From Streptomyces sp. R33 (lineage in GTDB: Bacteria > Actinomycetota > Actinomycetes > Streptomycetales > Streptomycetaceae), in the NCBI RefSeq assembly GCF_041200175.1, contig NZ_CP165727.1, positions 5,955,501 through 6,019,500 on the forward strand: a stretch of 64,000 bases of DNA, read 5' to 3'. The notes below the pieces were generated by a model that did not search any database, had not been told where the DNA came from, and saw nothing but the letters and a program-made list of their open reading frames with translations. The translations under genes were made by a program, and so were the position numbers. Shown one piece after another: positions 15,117 to 23,611 of the stretch (within the stretch, counting starts at the first letter, position 1; the number at the start of each line of letters is the position of its first letter).

Positions 15117-16064
15117 TCACAGCGGGGCGGCTCCTGCGGTGAGCAGCACGCTGGTGATCCGGCCCGGCAGCCGGTCCAGGGCCGAGCCGGGCGGCAGCCC
15201 GCCGCGCAGGGCGGCGAGCCGGGCGGGAGCCAGCCCGGTCATGGCCTTCACGTCGCGGCCGAAGTGGGCCTGGTCGTGGTACCCGCAGGCCACCGCGACG
15301 GCGGCCGGCGCCATCCCGGCCGCCAGCAGCCGCAGCGCGTGCTGGAGCCGGAACACCCGGGCGACGCCCTTGGGGGACAGGCCGACCTGTTCGCGGAAGC
15401 GGGCCCGCAGCGTCCGGGCGCTCCAGCCGGTCTCGGCGGCCGCCCGGGCCAGCGAGCCGCTGTCGGCCCACAGCCGGGCCAGCGCCCCGCGCACCTCGGG
15501 CGCGACGCGCGGACCCCGGTCCAGGCGGGTGGTGAACACCGCGTCGAGCAGGTCGAAGCGTTCGGGCCAGGTGCCCAGCGCCTGGAGCCGCTCGGCGAGG
15601 TGCCGGCCGGCGGGCCCGAGCACCTCCGCGGGATCCACCCGCGTCTCCCCGAAGTGCGCCATCGGGATGCCGAACAGCCGGTAGGCGCCCAGCGGGCTCA
15701 TGTTGACCTCCAGCCCGTGCACCGCGCCCTCGTGCACGCCGATCGCCCAGCCGGTGCGCGGGCCGCTGATCAGGGCCCCGGAGGCGGGCCGCAGCCGCGC
15801 GGGCGGCTCCTGCCCGCCCCGGCCGACCCACAGGCCCTCGCCGAAGGGGAAGACGAGCGTCACGTGGCCGGTGGGGAGCTCGAGCCGGCGCCGGGGCGCG
15901 GTGAACTCCGTACGGAATCCGGTGTAGTTGACGATGTGGGGGCGCAGCGCGGCGGCGGGCCTGCGGCGGCTCGCGCCCGCGGGCGAACCCGAGGGCGAAC
16001 GCGGGGGTGCACCCGCGGGCGCGCCCGGTGCGGCCGGCCGTACGGACATGTCGACGGAACCCAT
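15117..16064 (-). CDS. AraC-family transcriptional regulator
   Basis: A 315-residue protein with a proline/alanine-rich N-terminus, a cupin-like sensing region (about 40-190, HVTLVFPFGEGLWVG, GWAIGVHEGAVHGLEVNMSPLGAYRLFG) and a C-terminal AraC double HTH. The first HTH is around SLARAAAETGWSARTLRARFREQVGLSPK; the second is in VAVACGYHDQAHFGRDVKAMTG. The frame is open to 16121, but the ATG at 16064 has GGGGAGGG six bases before it. The DUF6597-like sensor half is common in Streptomyces; no target is adjacent. Confidence 0.85.
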   Translation of the reverse strand: MGSVDMSVRPAAPGAPAGAPPRSPSGSPAGASRRRPAAALRPHIVNYTGFRTEFTAPRRRLELPTGHVTLVFPFGEGLWVGRGGQEPPARLRPASGALISGPRTGWAIGVHEGAVHGLEVNMSPLGAYRLFGIPMAHFGETRVDPAEVLGPAGRHLAERLQALGTWPERFDLLDAVFTTRLDRGPRVAPEVRGALARLWADSGSLARAAAETGWSARTLRARFREQVGLSPKGVARVFRLQHALRLLAAGMAPAAVAVACGYHDQAHFGRDVKAMTGLAPARLAALRGGLPPGSALDRLPGRITSVLLTAGAAPL

Positions 16065-16175
16065 CGCCGGCCCTCCCCACCTGCTGCGCAGATGATGACA
16101 GGCGGCGAGCGGGCGGGCCATAGCCGGCGGGCGATCCGAAGCAGTCGGCGGAGCCGGGCACGTCGCCCCGTCCCG

Positions 16176-17621
16176 TCATGCCGGGGCGAACAGCACCTTC
16201 GCCCGGCCCGGGTCGGCCTCCGTCAGCCGGACCCGGATGCGGTCGCCCAGCGGCAGGTGCGCGGACGGCGATTCGACGCGGCCGACCACCGCCGGCTCCT
16301 CCAGGTGGACCGTGCCCACCTGCGGTTCGTGGTCCTTGACGTCGATCACGGTCGCCTCGAAGGTCTCGCCGACGTGGTCCTTCAGCAGGGCCGCCTCGAC
16401 GAGGTCCACGCACTCCCGCTCTGCCGTGTTGGCCAGCTTGCTCCCGTCGGCCATCCGCTGCGGGAGGGCGTCCAGTGCGGACAGCGCCCACGGCGGGGGC
16501 TCGGCCCCCGCCACCGCCGCCACGCACAGCTCGCCGGAGTACCGGTCGACGAGCCGGCGCAGCGGGGCGGTGCAGTGCGCGTACGGGGCCGCCACCGCGG
16601 CGTGCAGGACGGGGTCCGGGGTCGCGCCGCCGGTGAAGACGGTGTAGCCCGCCCCGCGCAGGAGGGCCGTGCACTCCTGGAGGAACGCGGCGTGGGCGGG
16701 GAGGTGGGGGTCCAGGGTGCGCACGAGTTCTGCGTACGGCATGTGGTGCGGCCAGTCGATCCGCAGGGCGGTGGCGGTGCGCCGCAGCCGGCCGACCGCC
16801 CCGTCGGGGGCGCTGGGGAGGGTGCGCAGGATGCCGGCGCCGGCGGCGAGCATGAGGTCGGCGGCGGCCATGCCGGTCATCAGGGAGATCTGCGCGTTCC
16901 AGCCGTCCGCCGGGAGCGGGGCCCGGTAGGTGAGGCTGTACGAGCCGTCCCGCGCGACGATCTCCTGCTCGGGCACGTTCAGCGAGACGCCGCCGCGCTC
17001 CTGCTCCAGCGTTTCGCGGAGCCGGCCGATGTCCTCGAGGAGGGCGACGGGTTCCTCGGCGGTCCCGGAGTCGATGGCCTGCTGGACGCCGTCGTAGTCC
17101 AGCCTGGCCCGGCTGCGGACCAGGGCGCGGCGGACCTCGGTGGTCTCCACGCGGCCGGCGGAGTCCAGGTCGAACCGCCACAGCAGCGCCGGGCGGGTCT
17201 GGCCGGGCAGCAGGCTGGCCGCGCCTTCCGAGAGCACGGCCGGATGCAGGGGGACCTTGCCGTCGGGGAAGTAGAGGGTGGTGACGCGGCGGTGTGCCTC
17301 GGCGTCGAGGGCGCCGCCGGGGGTGACGAACGCGGCGACGTCGGCGATGGCGTAGTGCACGCGGTAGCCGCTGCCGTTCGGGCGCTTCGCCAGGTGCATG
17401 GCCTGGTCCAGGTCGCGGGAGGCCGGCGGGTCGATGGTGAACAGGGGGACGCCGGTGGCGTCGAGGTCCGGGAGTCGCGGACTGCGGACCGCCTGCTCGG
17501 CCTCGGCGAGCACGGGGGCCGGAAACTCCCCGGGCACGCCCAGGCCGGCCCGCAGCTCACGCAGCGCGGCCCGCAGGGCGGCCCCGTCCGGTCCGGTCAT
17601 GTGCATATGACGGCGTGGCAT
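16176..17621 (-). CDS. RNB-domain ribonuclease (RNase II/R family)
   Basis: A 481-residue protein dominated by an RNB catalytic domain. The magnesium-binding aspartates are in FTIDPPASRDLDQAMHL, and the HYAIADVAAFV and LYFPDGKVPLHP blocks follow. APYAHCTAPLRRLVDRYSG matches the conserved RNB end. The C-terminal 80 residues look like a small S1-like beta domain. No N-terminal cold-shock domains are present, so it is the short actinobacterial form. It degrades single-stranded RNA 3' to 5'. The start could be ATG 17621 or ATG 17606 (MHMTG); no ribosome site decides. Confidence 0.87.
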   Translation of the reverse strand: MPRRHMHMTGPDGAALRAALRELRAGLGVPGEFPAPVLAEAEQAVRSPRLPDLDATGVPLFTIDPPASRDLDQAMHLAKRPNGSGYRVHYAIADVAAFVTPGGALDAEAHRRVTTLYFPDGKVPLHPAVLSEGAASLLPGQTRPALLWRFDLDSAGRVETTEVRRALVRSRARLDYDGVQQAIDSGTAEEPVALLEDIGRLRETLEQERGGVSLNVPEQEIVARDGSYSLTYRAPLPADGWNAQISLMTGMAAADLMLAAGAGILRTLPSAPDGAVGRLRRTATALRIDWPHHMPYAELVRTLDPHLPAHAAFLQECTALLRGAGYTVFTGGATPDPVLHAAVAAPYAHCTAPLRRLVDRYSGELCVAAVAGAEPPPWALSALDALPQRMADGSKLANTAERECVDLVEAALLKDHVGETFEATVIDVKDHEPQVGTVHLEEPAVVGRVESPSAHLPLGDRIRVRLTEADPGRAKVLFAPA

Positions 17622-17723
17622 GGGTCGAGCGTAGGGCCGGTGGCTCGGGGCGGCACGGCGAGAGCCTTACCCTGGCTCGGGGGCCGCACCCCCTGCGCCG
17701 TGTCGTACTGAAGGAGAACCACC

Positions 17724-18524
17724 GTGCTCGTGCTGCTGCCGCCGTCCGAGGGAAAGGCCGCCGGCGGCTCCGGCGCGCCCCTGTCGCCGGAGACGCTGTC
17801 GCTGCCCGGACTGGCCGAGGCGCGGGCGGCCGTGCTGGCGGAACTGGTCGAGTTGTGTGCGGGGGACGAGCTGAAGGCCCGCGAGGTGCTCGGCCTGAGC
17901 GAGGGGCTGCGCGGCGAGGTGGCGAAGAACGCCGGGCTGCGGTCGGCGGTGGCCCGGCCGGCGGGGGAGATCTACACCGGCGTGCTGTACGACGCGCTGG
18001 GCCTGGCGGACCTGCCGGCGGGCGCGCGGGCGCTGGCGGAGCGGTCGCTGCTGGTGTTCTCGGGGCTGTGGGGTGCGGTGCGGGTGACGGACCGGATCCC
18101 CTCGTACCGCTGCTCGATGGGCGTGAAGCTGCCGGGGCTGGGTGCGCTGGGGGCGTACTGGCGGGAGCCGATGGCGGCGGTGATGCCGGCTGCGGCGGGG
18201 GACGGGCTGGTGCTGGACCTGCGGTCGTCGGCGTACGGGTCGGCGTGGAAGCCCAAGGGCGAGGTGGCGGGGCGGACGGCGACGGTGCGGGTGCTGCACT
18301 CGCAGGTGGTGGACGGGGTGGAGAAGCGGTCGGTGGTGAGCCACTTCAACAAGGCGACGAAGGGCCGGCTGGTGCGGGAGCTGCTCGTGGCCGGGGCCGT
18401 CCCCTCGACCCCGGCGGACCTGGTCACGGCGCTGCGCGACCTGGGCTACACGGTGGAGGCCGAACCCCCGGCCAAGCCGTCCAAGGCCTGGTCCCTGGAC
18501 GTGGTGGTCACCCAGATCCACTGA
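17724..18524 (+). CDS. yaaA: YaaA-family peroxide stress protein
   Basis: A 266-residue member of the YaaA/DUF328 family, opening MLVLLPPSEGKA, with the conserved YTGVLYDALG, FSGLWGAVR, IPSYRCSMGVKLPGLG and NKATKG blocks. In E. coli YaaA lowers free intracellular iron and limits oxidative DNA damage under hydrogen peroxide. GAAGGAG lies about eight bases before the GTG start. It is a single gene, divergent from the ribonuclease and convergent with the Prim-Pol gene. Confidence 0.88.
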   Translation: MLVLLPPSEGKAAGGSGAPLSPETLSLPGLAEARAAVLAELVELCAGDELKAREVLGLSEGLRGEVAKNAGLRSAVARPAGEIYTGVLYDALGLADLPAGARALAERSLLVFSGLWGAVRVTDRIPSYRCSMGVKLPGLGALGAYWREPMAAVMPAAAGDGLVLDLRSSAYGSAWKPKGEVAGRTATVRVLHSQVVDGVEKRSVVSHFNKATKGRLVRELLVAGAVPSTPADLVTALRDLGYTVEAEPPAKPSKAWSLDVVVTQIH

Positions 18525-18555
18525 CCCCCGCCGGTCCGGGTTCCGGCCCGCCGGG

Positions 18556-19302
18556 TCAGCGGCTCAGGGGCCAGGCTGCCGACGGGGTCCGGTCGGACGC
18601 GACCGCGTACGTGGCGCAGGCGTCCGTCAGGGTTTCCAGGAGGGTCAGGGGGTCCGGGAGCGGGTGCTCCATGCCGCGGATCCAGGTCACCGCCAGGTCA
18701 CCGGGAAGGGCGGCCGGGGGGACCAGGACGTAGCTGCCGCGGCAGTGCCAGCGCAGGCCCGGGTGCTCGTCCATCGTCTCCGGGTGGCAGTCCAGCTCGC
18801 ACGGCCACCACTCGTCCTCGTCCTCGGGGGTGCCGCGCGTCGCCGTGAAGAAGAGCATCCGGGCCTGGTCGCCCGTACCGCCCGATTCCGCGACCGGTCC
18901 GACCTCGACGCCCGCCGCCAGCAGGCGGGCCAGCGCGCTCGCGCCGGCCTCGAGCGGGACGTCCAGCACGTCGTGGACCATGCCCGTCGCGGTGACGAAG
19001 TTCGCCTGGGGCTGGTTGCGCGCCCAGCGTTCGATCTGCGCGCGGTCGGTCGTCGACTGCGTCTGCCAGGCGAAGGAGAGGGGGTGCCGCGCGGGCGTGG
19101 GACAGCCGATCCGCTCGCACGAACACCGGTAGCCGGCGGGGTGGGCGGCGGGGGCGAGCGGCAGGCCCGCGGCGGCCACGGCCAGCAGCAGGGCCTCGCG
19201 TGCGCGCTCGGGATCTTCGGGGGAGGGTTTGGGCCGCCGGCGCAGCCACTGGGAAATCCTGCTCTGCTCGCCGCGTTTGACGCGGCCGGACTCAGACCCC
19301 AT
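18556..19302 (-). CDS. Bifunctional DNA primase/polymerase (Prim-Pol) domain protein
   Basis: A 248-residue AEP-superfamily Prim-Pol domain protein with no helicase or replication partner. The domain opens LLLAVAAAGLPLAPAAHPAGYRCSCERIGCPTPARHPL, with cysteines that may bind zinc. The metal-binding segment expected to hold acidic residues reads HDVLDVPLEAG, and EDEDEWWPCELDCHPE follows. Such genes are usual on plasmids and phages, but Streptomyces carries a conserved chromosomal copy. No phage or plasmid genes surround it, so it is likely the resident copy. In vivo role unknown. Confidence 0.75.
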   Translation of the reverse strand: MGSESGRVKRGEQSRISQWLRRRPKPSPEDPERAREALLLAVAAAGLPLAPAAHPAGYRCSCERIGCPTPARHPLSFAWQTQSTTDRAQIERWARNQPQANFVTATGMVHDVLDVPLEAGASALARLLAAGVEVGPVAESGGTGDQARMLFFTATRGTPEDEDEWWPCELDCHPETMDEHPGLRWHCRGSYVLVPPAALPGDLAVTWIRGMEHPLPDPLTLLETLTDACATYAVASDRTPSAAWPLSR

Positions 19303-19373
19303 CTATCCCCTCACCTCACCGTTTCCCCGGCAGACCCTCACATGGTCCCACCATCCTGCGGTCCGGGTGACCG

Positions 19374-19401
19374 CTCTCCCCAACCGGGGGGTGGGGGAGA
19401 G
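19374..19401 (-). terminator. Candidate terminator after the TetR gene
   Basis: CTCTCCCC (19374-19381) pairs with GGGGAGAG (19394-19401). It lies about 90 bases beyond the TetR stop. There is no U-tract, as is often the case in Streptomyces. Confidence 0.4.
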
Positions 19402-19487
19402 GTGCCGGCTGTACGCCGATGAGTAGGCGGAATACCGTCACATAGCCGTGAAATTCGGCCAATTGTCCCCGGGTGGACGCCGGCCCG

Positions 19488-20117
19488 TCAGCCCTCGGTG
19501 ACCTTCGCCACCCCGCCCAGCACCCGGTCCACCAGTGCGTCCGCATAAGCGTGCGTCAGCGGCGCCGTCCGCAGCAGCCAGCGGTACGTCAGCGGCCCGA
19601 CCAGCATCTCCACCGTCAGGCGCAGGTCCACGTCCGCCGCGAGCTGCCCGGCCTCCCGGGCCGCGCGCAGCCGTTCCTCGTACAGGGCGAGCTGCGGCTC
19701 CAGCAGTTGCTCGGTGAAGCGGGCGCCCAGCTGCGGGTCGGTCGCCCCGGCGGCGGTCAGGGCGCGGGTGGGGGCGTCGTACTTCTCGTCGTTGAACTGG
19801 TCCACCGTCATCCGCAGCACCAGCTTGAGGTCTGCCGCGAGGTCCCCGGTGTCCGGGAAGCCCGACCAGCCGGCCTCGGTCTCCGCGTCCCCGAAGAGGG
19901 CGAGCGAGGCGTCCAGCAGGACCGCCGCCTTCGACGGCCACCACCGGTAGATGGTCTGCTTGCCGACGCCCGCGCGGGCGGCGATGGCCTCGATGGTCAG
20001 CTTGTCGTAGCCGACCTCTCCGACCAGGGCGAGCGCCGCGTCGAGGATGGCCCGCCGGGAGCGGTCGCTGCGGCGGGCGGGGTCAGGGGCTCTGCCATCG
20101 GACGTTCTGCTGTTCAT
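19488..20117 (-). CDS. TetR-family transcriptional regulator
   Basis: A 209-residue TetR protein. N-terminal HTH: RRAILDAALALVGEVGYDKLTIEAIAARAGVGKQTIYRWWPSKAAVL (about 22-68). The C-terminal ligand/dimer domain belongs to the TetR_C_11-like set with VDLRLTVEMLVGPLTYRWLL near the end. It is divergent from the DDAH-like hydrolase across 130 bases that hold a GAGAGA/TCTCTC dyad, so regulation of that neighbour is plausible. Confidence 0.87.
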   Translation of the reverse strand: MNSRTSDGRAPDPARRSDRSRRAILDAALALVGEVGYDKLTIEAIAARAGVGKQTIYRWWPSKAAVLLDASLALFGDAETEAGWSGFPDTGDLAADLKLVLRMTVDQFNDEKYDAPTRALTAAGATDPQLGARFTEQLLEPQLALYEERLRAAREAGQLAADVDLRLTVEMLVGPLTYRWLLRTAPLTHAYADALVDRVLGGVAKVTEG

Positions 20118-20202
20118 TCGGACAAATTATCAACGCGGGACGTCTCGTCTTTGTGTCATTCCGTAAACCACCCAATCAGTTCACTGCGCGGTTTCCCTTG
20201 AG

Positions 20203-20218
20203 GAGAGACGATTCTCTC
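20203..20218. promoter_or_regulatory. Dyad between TetR and DDAH genes
   Basis: GAGAGA-CGAT-TCTCTC, perfect 6-bp arms, lies in the divergent intergenic region 32 bases before the hydrolase start. It is a candidate TetR-type operator; the arms are low-complexity, so the call is weak. Confidence 0.3.
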
Positions 20219-20249
20219 GACATCTCTCGTGAGCCGTGAGGAGCCTTCT

Positions 20250-21059
20250 TTGCGCAGAGTCGCCACACCCCGGCGCTACTTGATGTGCCCACCCGCACAC
20301 TTCAAGGTCACGTACTCCATCAACCCGTGGATGGACCCCACGAAACCGGTGGACCTGCCCCTCGCACACGCCCAGTGGGAAGACCTCCGGGACCGCTACC
20401 GCTCCCTCGGCCACACCGTCGAGACGCTCGTACCGGACCCCGGGCTGCCCGACATGGTCTTCGCCGCGAACGGCGCCCTCGTCGTCGACGGCCGGGTGCT
20501 CGGCGCCCGGTTCGCCTACCCGGAGCGCGCCGCCGAGGCGGAGATCCACCTGGACTGGTTCCGGTCCCACGGCTTCGAGCACGTCCACGAGCCGTCCCAT
20601 GTCAACGAGGGCGAGGGCGATTTCGCCGTCACCGCCAGCTACATCCTGGCCGGCCGGGGCTTCCGCTCCAGCCCGCTCTCGCACGACGAGGCGCAGGAGT
20701 TCTTCGGCCGGCCGGTCATCGGCCTCGACCTGGTGGACCCGCGGTACTACCACCTGGACACGGCGCTGTGCGTGCTCGACGGCGACGAGGTCATGTACTA
20801 CCCGCCGGCCTTCTCGGCCGGCAGCCGGGCGGTGCTCGGGCGGCTGTTCCCGGACGCGCTGATCGCCGGCGACGAGGACGCGATGGCCCTCGGCCTGAAC
20901 GCCGTCTCGGACGGCCGGCACGTCCTGCTCCCGCAGGCGGCGACCGGGCTGTTCGCACCCCTGCGGGACCGGGGCTTCGAGCCGATCCCGATGGACCTGG
21001 GCGAGCTGCTCAAGGGCGGCGGCAGCGTGAAGTGCTGCACCCAGGAGCTGCGGATGTAG
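20250..21059 (+). CDS. Dimethylarginine dimethylaminohydrolase-like amidino hydrolase
   Basis: A 269-residue (from TTG 20250) member of the amidinotransferase/DDAH superfamily. Acidic pocket residues lie in PGLPDMVFAANGA and VNEGEGDF. The catalytic His is in RYYHLDTAL and the nucleophile Cys in GGGSVKCCTQEL at the C-terminus, where two adjacent cysteines occur. The family hydrolyses N-methylated arginines to citrulline or cleaves related guanidines. TTG 20250 has GAGGAG six bases upstream; a GTG at 20229 is in frame but lacks a ribosome site. The regulator is probably the divergent TetR. Confidence 0.85.
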   Translation: MRRVATPRRYLMCPPAHFKVTYSINPWMDPTKPVDLPLAHAQWEDLRDRYRSLGHTVETLVPDPGLPDMVFAANGALVVDGRVLGARFAYPERAAEAEIHLDWFRSHGFEHVHEPSHVNEGEGDFAVTASYILAGRGFRSSPLSHDEAQEFFGRPVIGLDLVDPRYYHLDTALCVLDGDEVMYYPPAFSAGSRAVLGRLFPDALIAGDEDAMALGLNAVSDGRHVLLPQAATGLFAPLRDRGFEPIPMDLGELLKGGGSVKCCTQELRM

Positions 21060-21072
21060 CGCCGCGGGCCGG

Positions 21073-22089
21073 TTACGAGGTGGCCGCCGGCGGCCACTCC
21101 TGGCCCCAGTCGGCGTCCCGCGCCGCCTTGTACAGGTCACCGTGGCGCTTGGTCACGTTGACCCGGGTCAGGCCCTCGCCCTGCGGACCGCACAGGTCCA
21201 GCAGGACGAGCCCCTTGCGGATCTGCGGCCTCCGCGTGATCCGGGAGGGGGCCGGCTCCACCGGGAAGCGGGTGGCGGCCACGTAGCTGAACTTCTCGTC
21301 CTCGTACGGGAGGGACCCGCCCTTGACCTGCCGGTGCAGGGAGGACCGGCTGACCCGCGCCGAGAAGTGGCACCAGTCCTGCCCGACCTCGATCGGGCAG
21401 GTGCCGTCGTGCGGGCACGGGGCGGCGACCTTCAGCCCGGCTCCGATCAGCTGGTCGCGGGCCTCGCGGATGCGCAGGTACCCCTCGGGCGTGCCCGGCT
21501 CGATCAGCACCACGGCCTGCCCGGCGCGGGCCGCCTCGGCGACCACGGCCCGGCGGGCCTCCGGCGTGAGCTCGCCGAGTACGTACGACACCGTCACGAG
21601 GTCCGCATCGGGCAGGGCCAGCCCGGATCCGATGACGGCCCGCCGCCACTCGGCGGCGCGCAGCACCTCCGAGCCGGAGGACGCCGCGAGCTCCTTGCCG
21701 AGGGCCAGCGCCGGCTCCGCCCAGTCCAGGACCGTGGTGCCGCGCGGGCCGTCCCAGACGGCGTCCACCGCCCAGGTCGCCGCGCCCGTGCCGCCTCCCA
21801 CGTCGACGTGGGAGGCCGGGGACCACTGCGGCGCGGCCTCGGCGAGCGCGTCCAGGGCGGACCGTACGGCCTCGAACGTGGCCGGCATCCGGTACGCCGC
21901 GTACGCCGCCACGTCGGAGCGGTCGCGCAGGACGGGCGCGTCGGTCGGGGTCCGGCCGCGGTAGTTGGCGATCAGCCGCTCGACGGCGGCGGTGGCCTGC
22001 TTCGGCGGGAGCCCGTCGAGCAGCCCGCCCAGCGCGGACCGGAGGGTTGCGGCGGTGGTCGGGACGGAGGCGGAAGCGGAGGCGTTCAC
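21073..22089 (-). CDS. Rsm22-family methyltransferase-like protein
   Basis: A 338-residue protein of the Rsm22/METTL17 family: an SAM-type Rossmann domain with VDVGGGTGAATWAV, the LVTVSYVLGEL strand and VVLIEPGTPEG. A cysteine cluster follows in APCPHDGTCPIEVGQDWCHFSAR, where mitochondrial relatives hold a [4Fe-4S] cluster. The family associates with the small ribosomal subunit during assembly; methyl transfer itself has not been shown for most members. All four cluster-type cysteines (three plus an upstream position) are not certain here. Divergent from nothing; convergent with the DDAH gene. Confidence 0.85.
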   Translation of the reverse strand: MNASASASVPTTAATLRSALGGLLDGLPPKQATAAVERLIANYRGRTPTDAPVLRDRSDVAAYAAYRMPATFEAVRSALDALAEAAPQWSPASHVDVGGGTGAATWAVDAVWDGPRGTTVLDWAEPALALGKELAASSGSEVLRAAEWRRAVIGSGLALPDADLVTVSYVLGELTPEARRAVVAEAARAGQAVVLIEPGTPEGYLRIREARDQLIGAGLKVAAPCPHDGTCPIEVGQDWCHFSARVSRSSLHRQVKGGSLPYEDEKFSYVAATRFPVEPAPSRITRRPQIRKGLVLLDLCGPQGEGLTRVNVTKRHGDLYKAARDADWGQEWPPAATS

Positions 22090-22165
22090 CTGGGAAGTTT
22101 ACGGCGCCCGGAACATCCCGGACGCCGTCGGGAGGGCCGCCCGGGCTCCCGCCCCGCCCCTGCGC

Positions 22166-23503
22166 TCAGACTGCGGACTCCCGGTTCTGCCAGGGCCGGC
22201 ACATGCCGGCGAAGCAGGCGGCCGCCAGCAGCGAGCAGACCAGCTGGACCACCGCCATCGGCACCGCCGTGCCCTCGCCCGCGATCCCGACCAGAGGCGA
22301 GGCGATCGCCCCGACCAGGAAGGAGGAGGTGCCCAGCAGCGCCGAGGCCGACCCGGCCGCGTGCGGGGTGCGCATCAGCGCCAGCGCGTTGGTGTTCGGC
22401 AGCACCACGCCCATCGCCGACATCAGCACGAACAGCGCGGCGGCGATCGGGACCAGCCCGACCTCCCCGAACACCCCGGCCGCCATCAGCAGCAGCGCCA
22501 CCGAGGCGGCGGTGATGACGGCGATCCCGCCCGCCAGCACCTTGTCCAGGCGGACCCGGCCGACCAGCAGCTTCCCGTTGACCTGCCCGGCGGCGATCAG
22601 GCCGACCGAGTTGAGGCCGAACAGCAGGCTGAAGGCCTGCGGCGAAGCCCCGTAGATCTCCTGCACGACGAAGGGCGAGGCGGAGATGTACGAGAAGAGC
22701 GTGGCGAAGGCGAAGCCGCCGGCCAGGGTGTACCCGGCGAAGACCCGGTCGGCGAGCAGCCCTCGCATGGTCCGCAGTGCGGAGCCCACGCCGCCGGTCT
22801 GCCGCTGCTCCGGCGGCAGGGTCTCGCCGAGGCTGCGCCAGACGACGAGGGTGAGCAGGGCGCCGACGGCCGTGAGGACCACGAACACCCCGCGCCAGTC
22901 GGAGAAGCGGAGCACCTGGCCGCCGATGAGCGGGGCGACGACCGGGGCCACGCCGGATATGAGCATCAGTGTGGAGAAGAACCGGGCCATCTCGACCCCG
23001 TCGTACAGGTCGCGCACGACGGCCCGGGCGATGACGACCGCGGCCGATCCGGCCAGGCCCTGGAGCAGCCGGAAGCCGATCAGCAGCTCGGCGGTCGGGG
23101 CGAGCGCGCAGATCGCGGTGGCGAGGACGTAGACGACCATGCCGGTCAGCAGGGGCCGGCGGCGGCCCCACTTGTCGCTCATCGGGCCGATGACGAGCTG
23201 GCCCAGCGCCATGCCGGCGAGGCATGCGGTGAGGGTGACCTGGATGGTGGCCGCCGGGCTGTCCAGGGCGTCCGTGACCTCCGGCAGGGCCGGCAGGTAC
23301 ATGTCCATGGACAGCGGGGGGAGGGCGCTGAGCCCGCCGAGTATGAAAGTGACGAGCAGTCCGGTACGGCGGGCAGCCGTGAGCGGTGCGGAAGCGGTCT
23401 GCGGTGCGGAAACGGTCTGCTGCGCGGAAGCGGTCTGCGGTGCGGAGGGCGTCTCGGGCGACGGCTCGTGCGAGGGGGCCGTCGCGGGGCCTCTCTCCGG
23501 CAT
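22166..23503 (-). CDS. Bcr/CflA-type MFS multidrug efflux transporter
   Basis: A 445-residue major facilitator with 12 predicted membrane helices after a 45-residue hydrophilic N-terminus. It matches the Bcr/CflA drug-resistance group: LPPLSMDMYLPALPEVTD in helix 1-2, GMALGQLVIGPMSDKWGRRRPLL as motif A, and RAVVRDLYDG. It would export drugs or small metabolites by proton antiport. The N-terminal tail is a repeat of SAPQTA-like hexads encoded by an 18-bp tandem repeat, unlike typical family members. Divergent from an SDR gene. Confidence 0.9.
   Translation of the reverse strand: MPERGPATAPSHEPSPETPSAPQTASAQQTVSAPQTASAPLTAARRTGLLVTFILGGLSALPPLSMDMYLPALPEVTDALDSPAATIQVTLTACLAGMALGQLVIGPMSDKWGRRRPLLTGMVVYVLATAICALAPTAELLIGFRLLQGLAGSAAVVIARAVVRDLYDGVEMARFFSTLMLISGVAPVVAPLIGGQVLRFSDWRGVFVVLTAVGALLTLVVWRSLGETLPPEQRQTGGVGSALRTMRGLLADRVFAGYTLAGGFAFATLFSYISASPFVVQEIYGASPQAFSLLFGLNSVGLIAAGQVNGKLLVGRVRLDKVLAGGIAVITAASVALLLMAAGVFGEVGLVPIAAALFVLMSAMGVVLPNTNALALMRTPHAAGSASALLGTSSFLVGAIASPLVGIAGEGTAVPMAVVQLVCSLLAAACFAGMCRPWQNRESAV
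23383..23454. repeat. 18-bp tandem repeat at the 5' end of the MFS gene, four copies
   Basis: Four 18-base units (GCGGTGCGGAAGCGGTCT and variants) encode the SAPQTA-like cytoplasmic N-terminus of the efflux protein. In-frame unit length would let the tail vary in size. Confidence 0.8.
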
Positions 23504-23611
23504 GCGGAACTCCAGTCTTTTCGTCGTCTTTTCACACCCCCGACCGACCCATGCTCTCAGCTGTCGGAACGTCCGTGGAGCGATGCGACATGTGACGTAC
23601 CCTGCGGCCCC

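Noticed and set aside
18556..19302. Prim-Pol gene as sign of a prophage or integrated plasmid
   Set aside because: No integrase, att repeats, rep, tra or structural genes are near; the neighbours are core genes.
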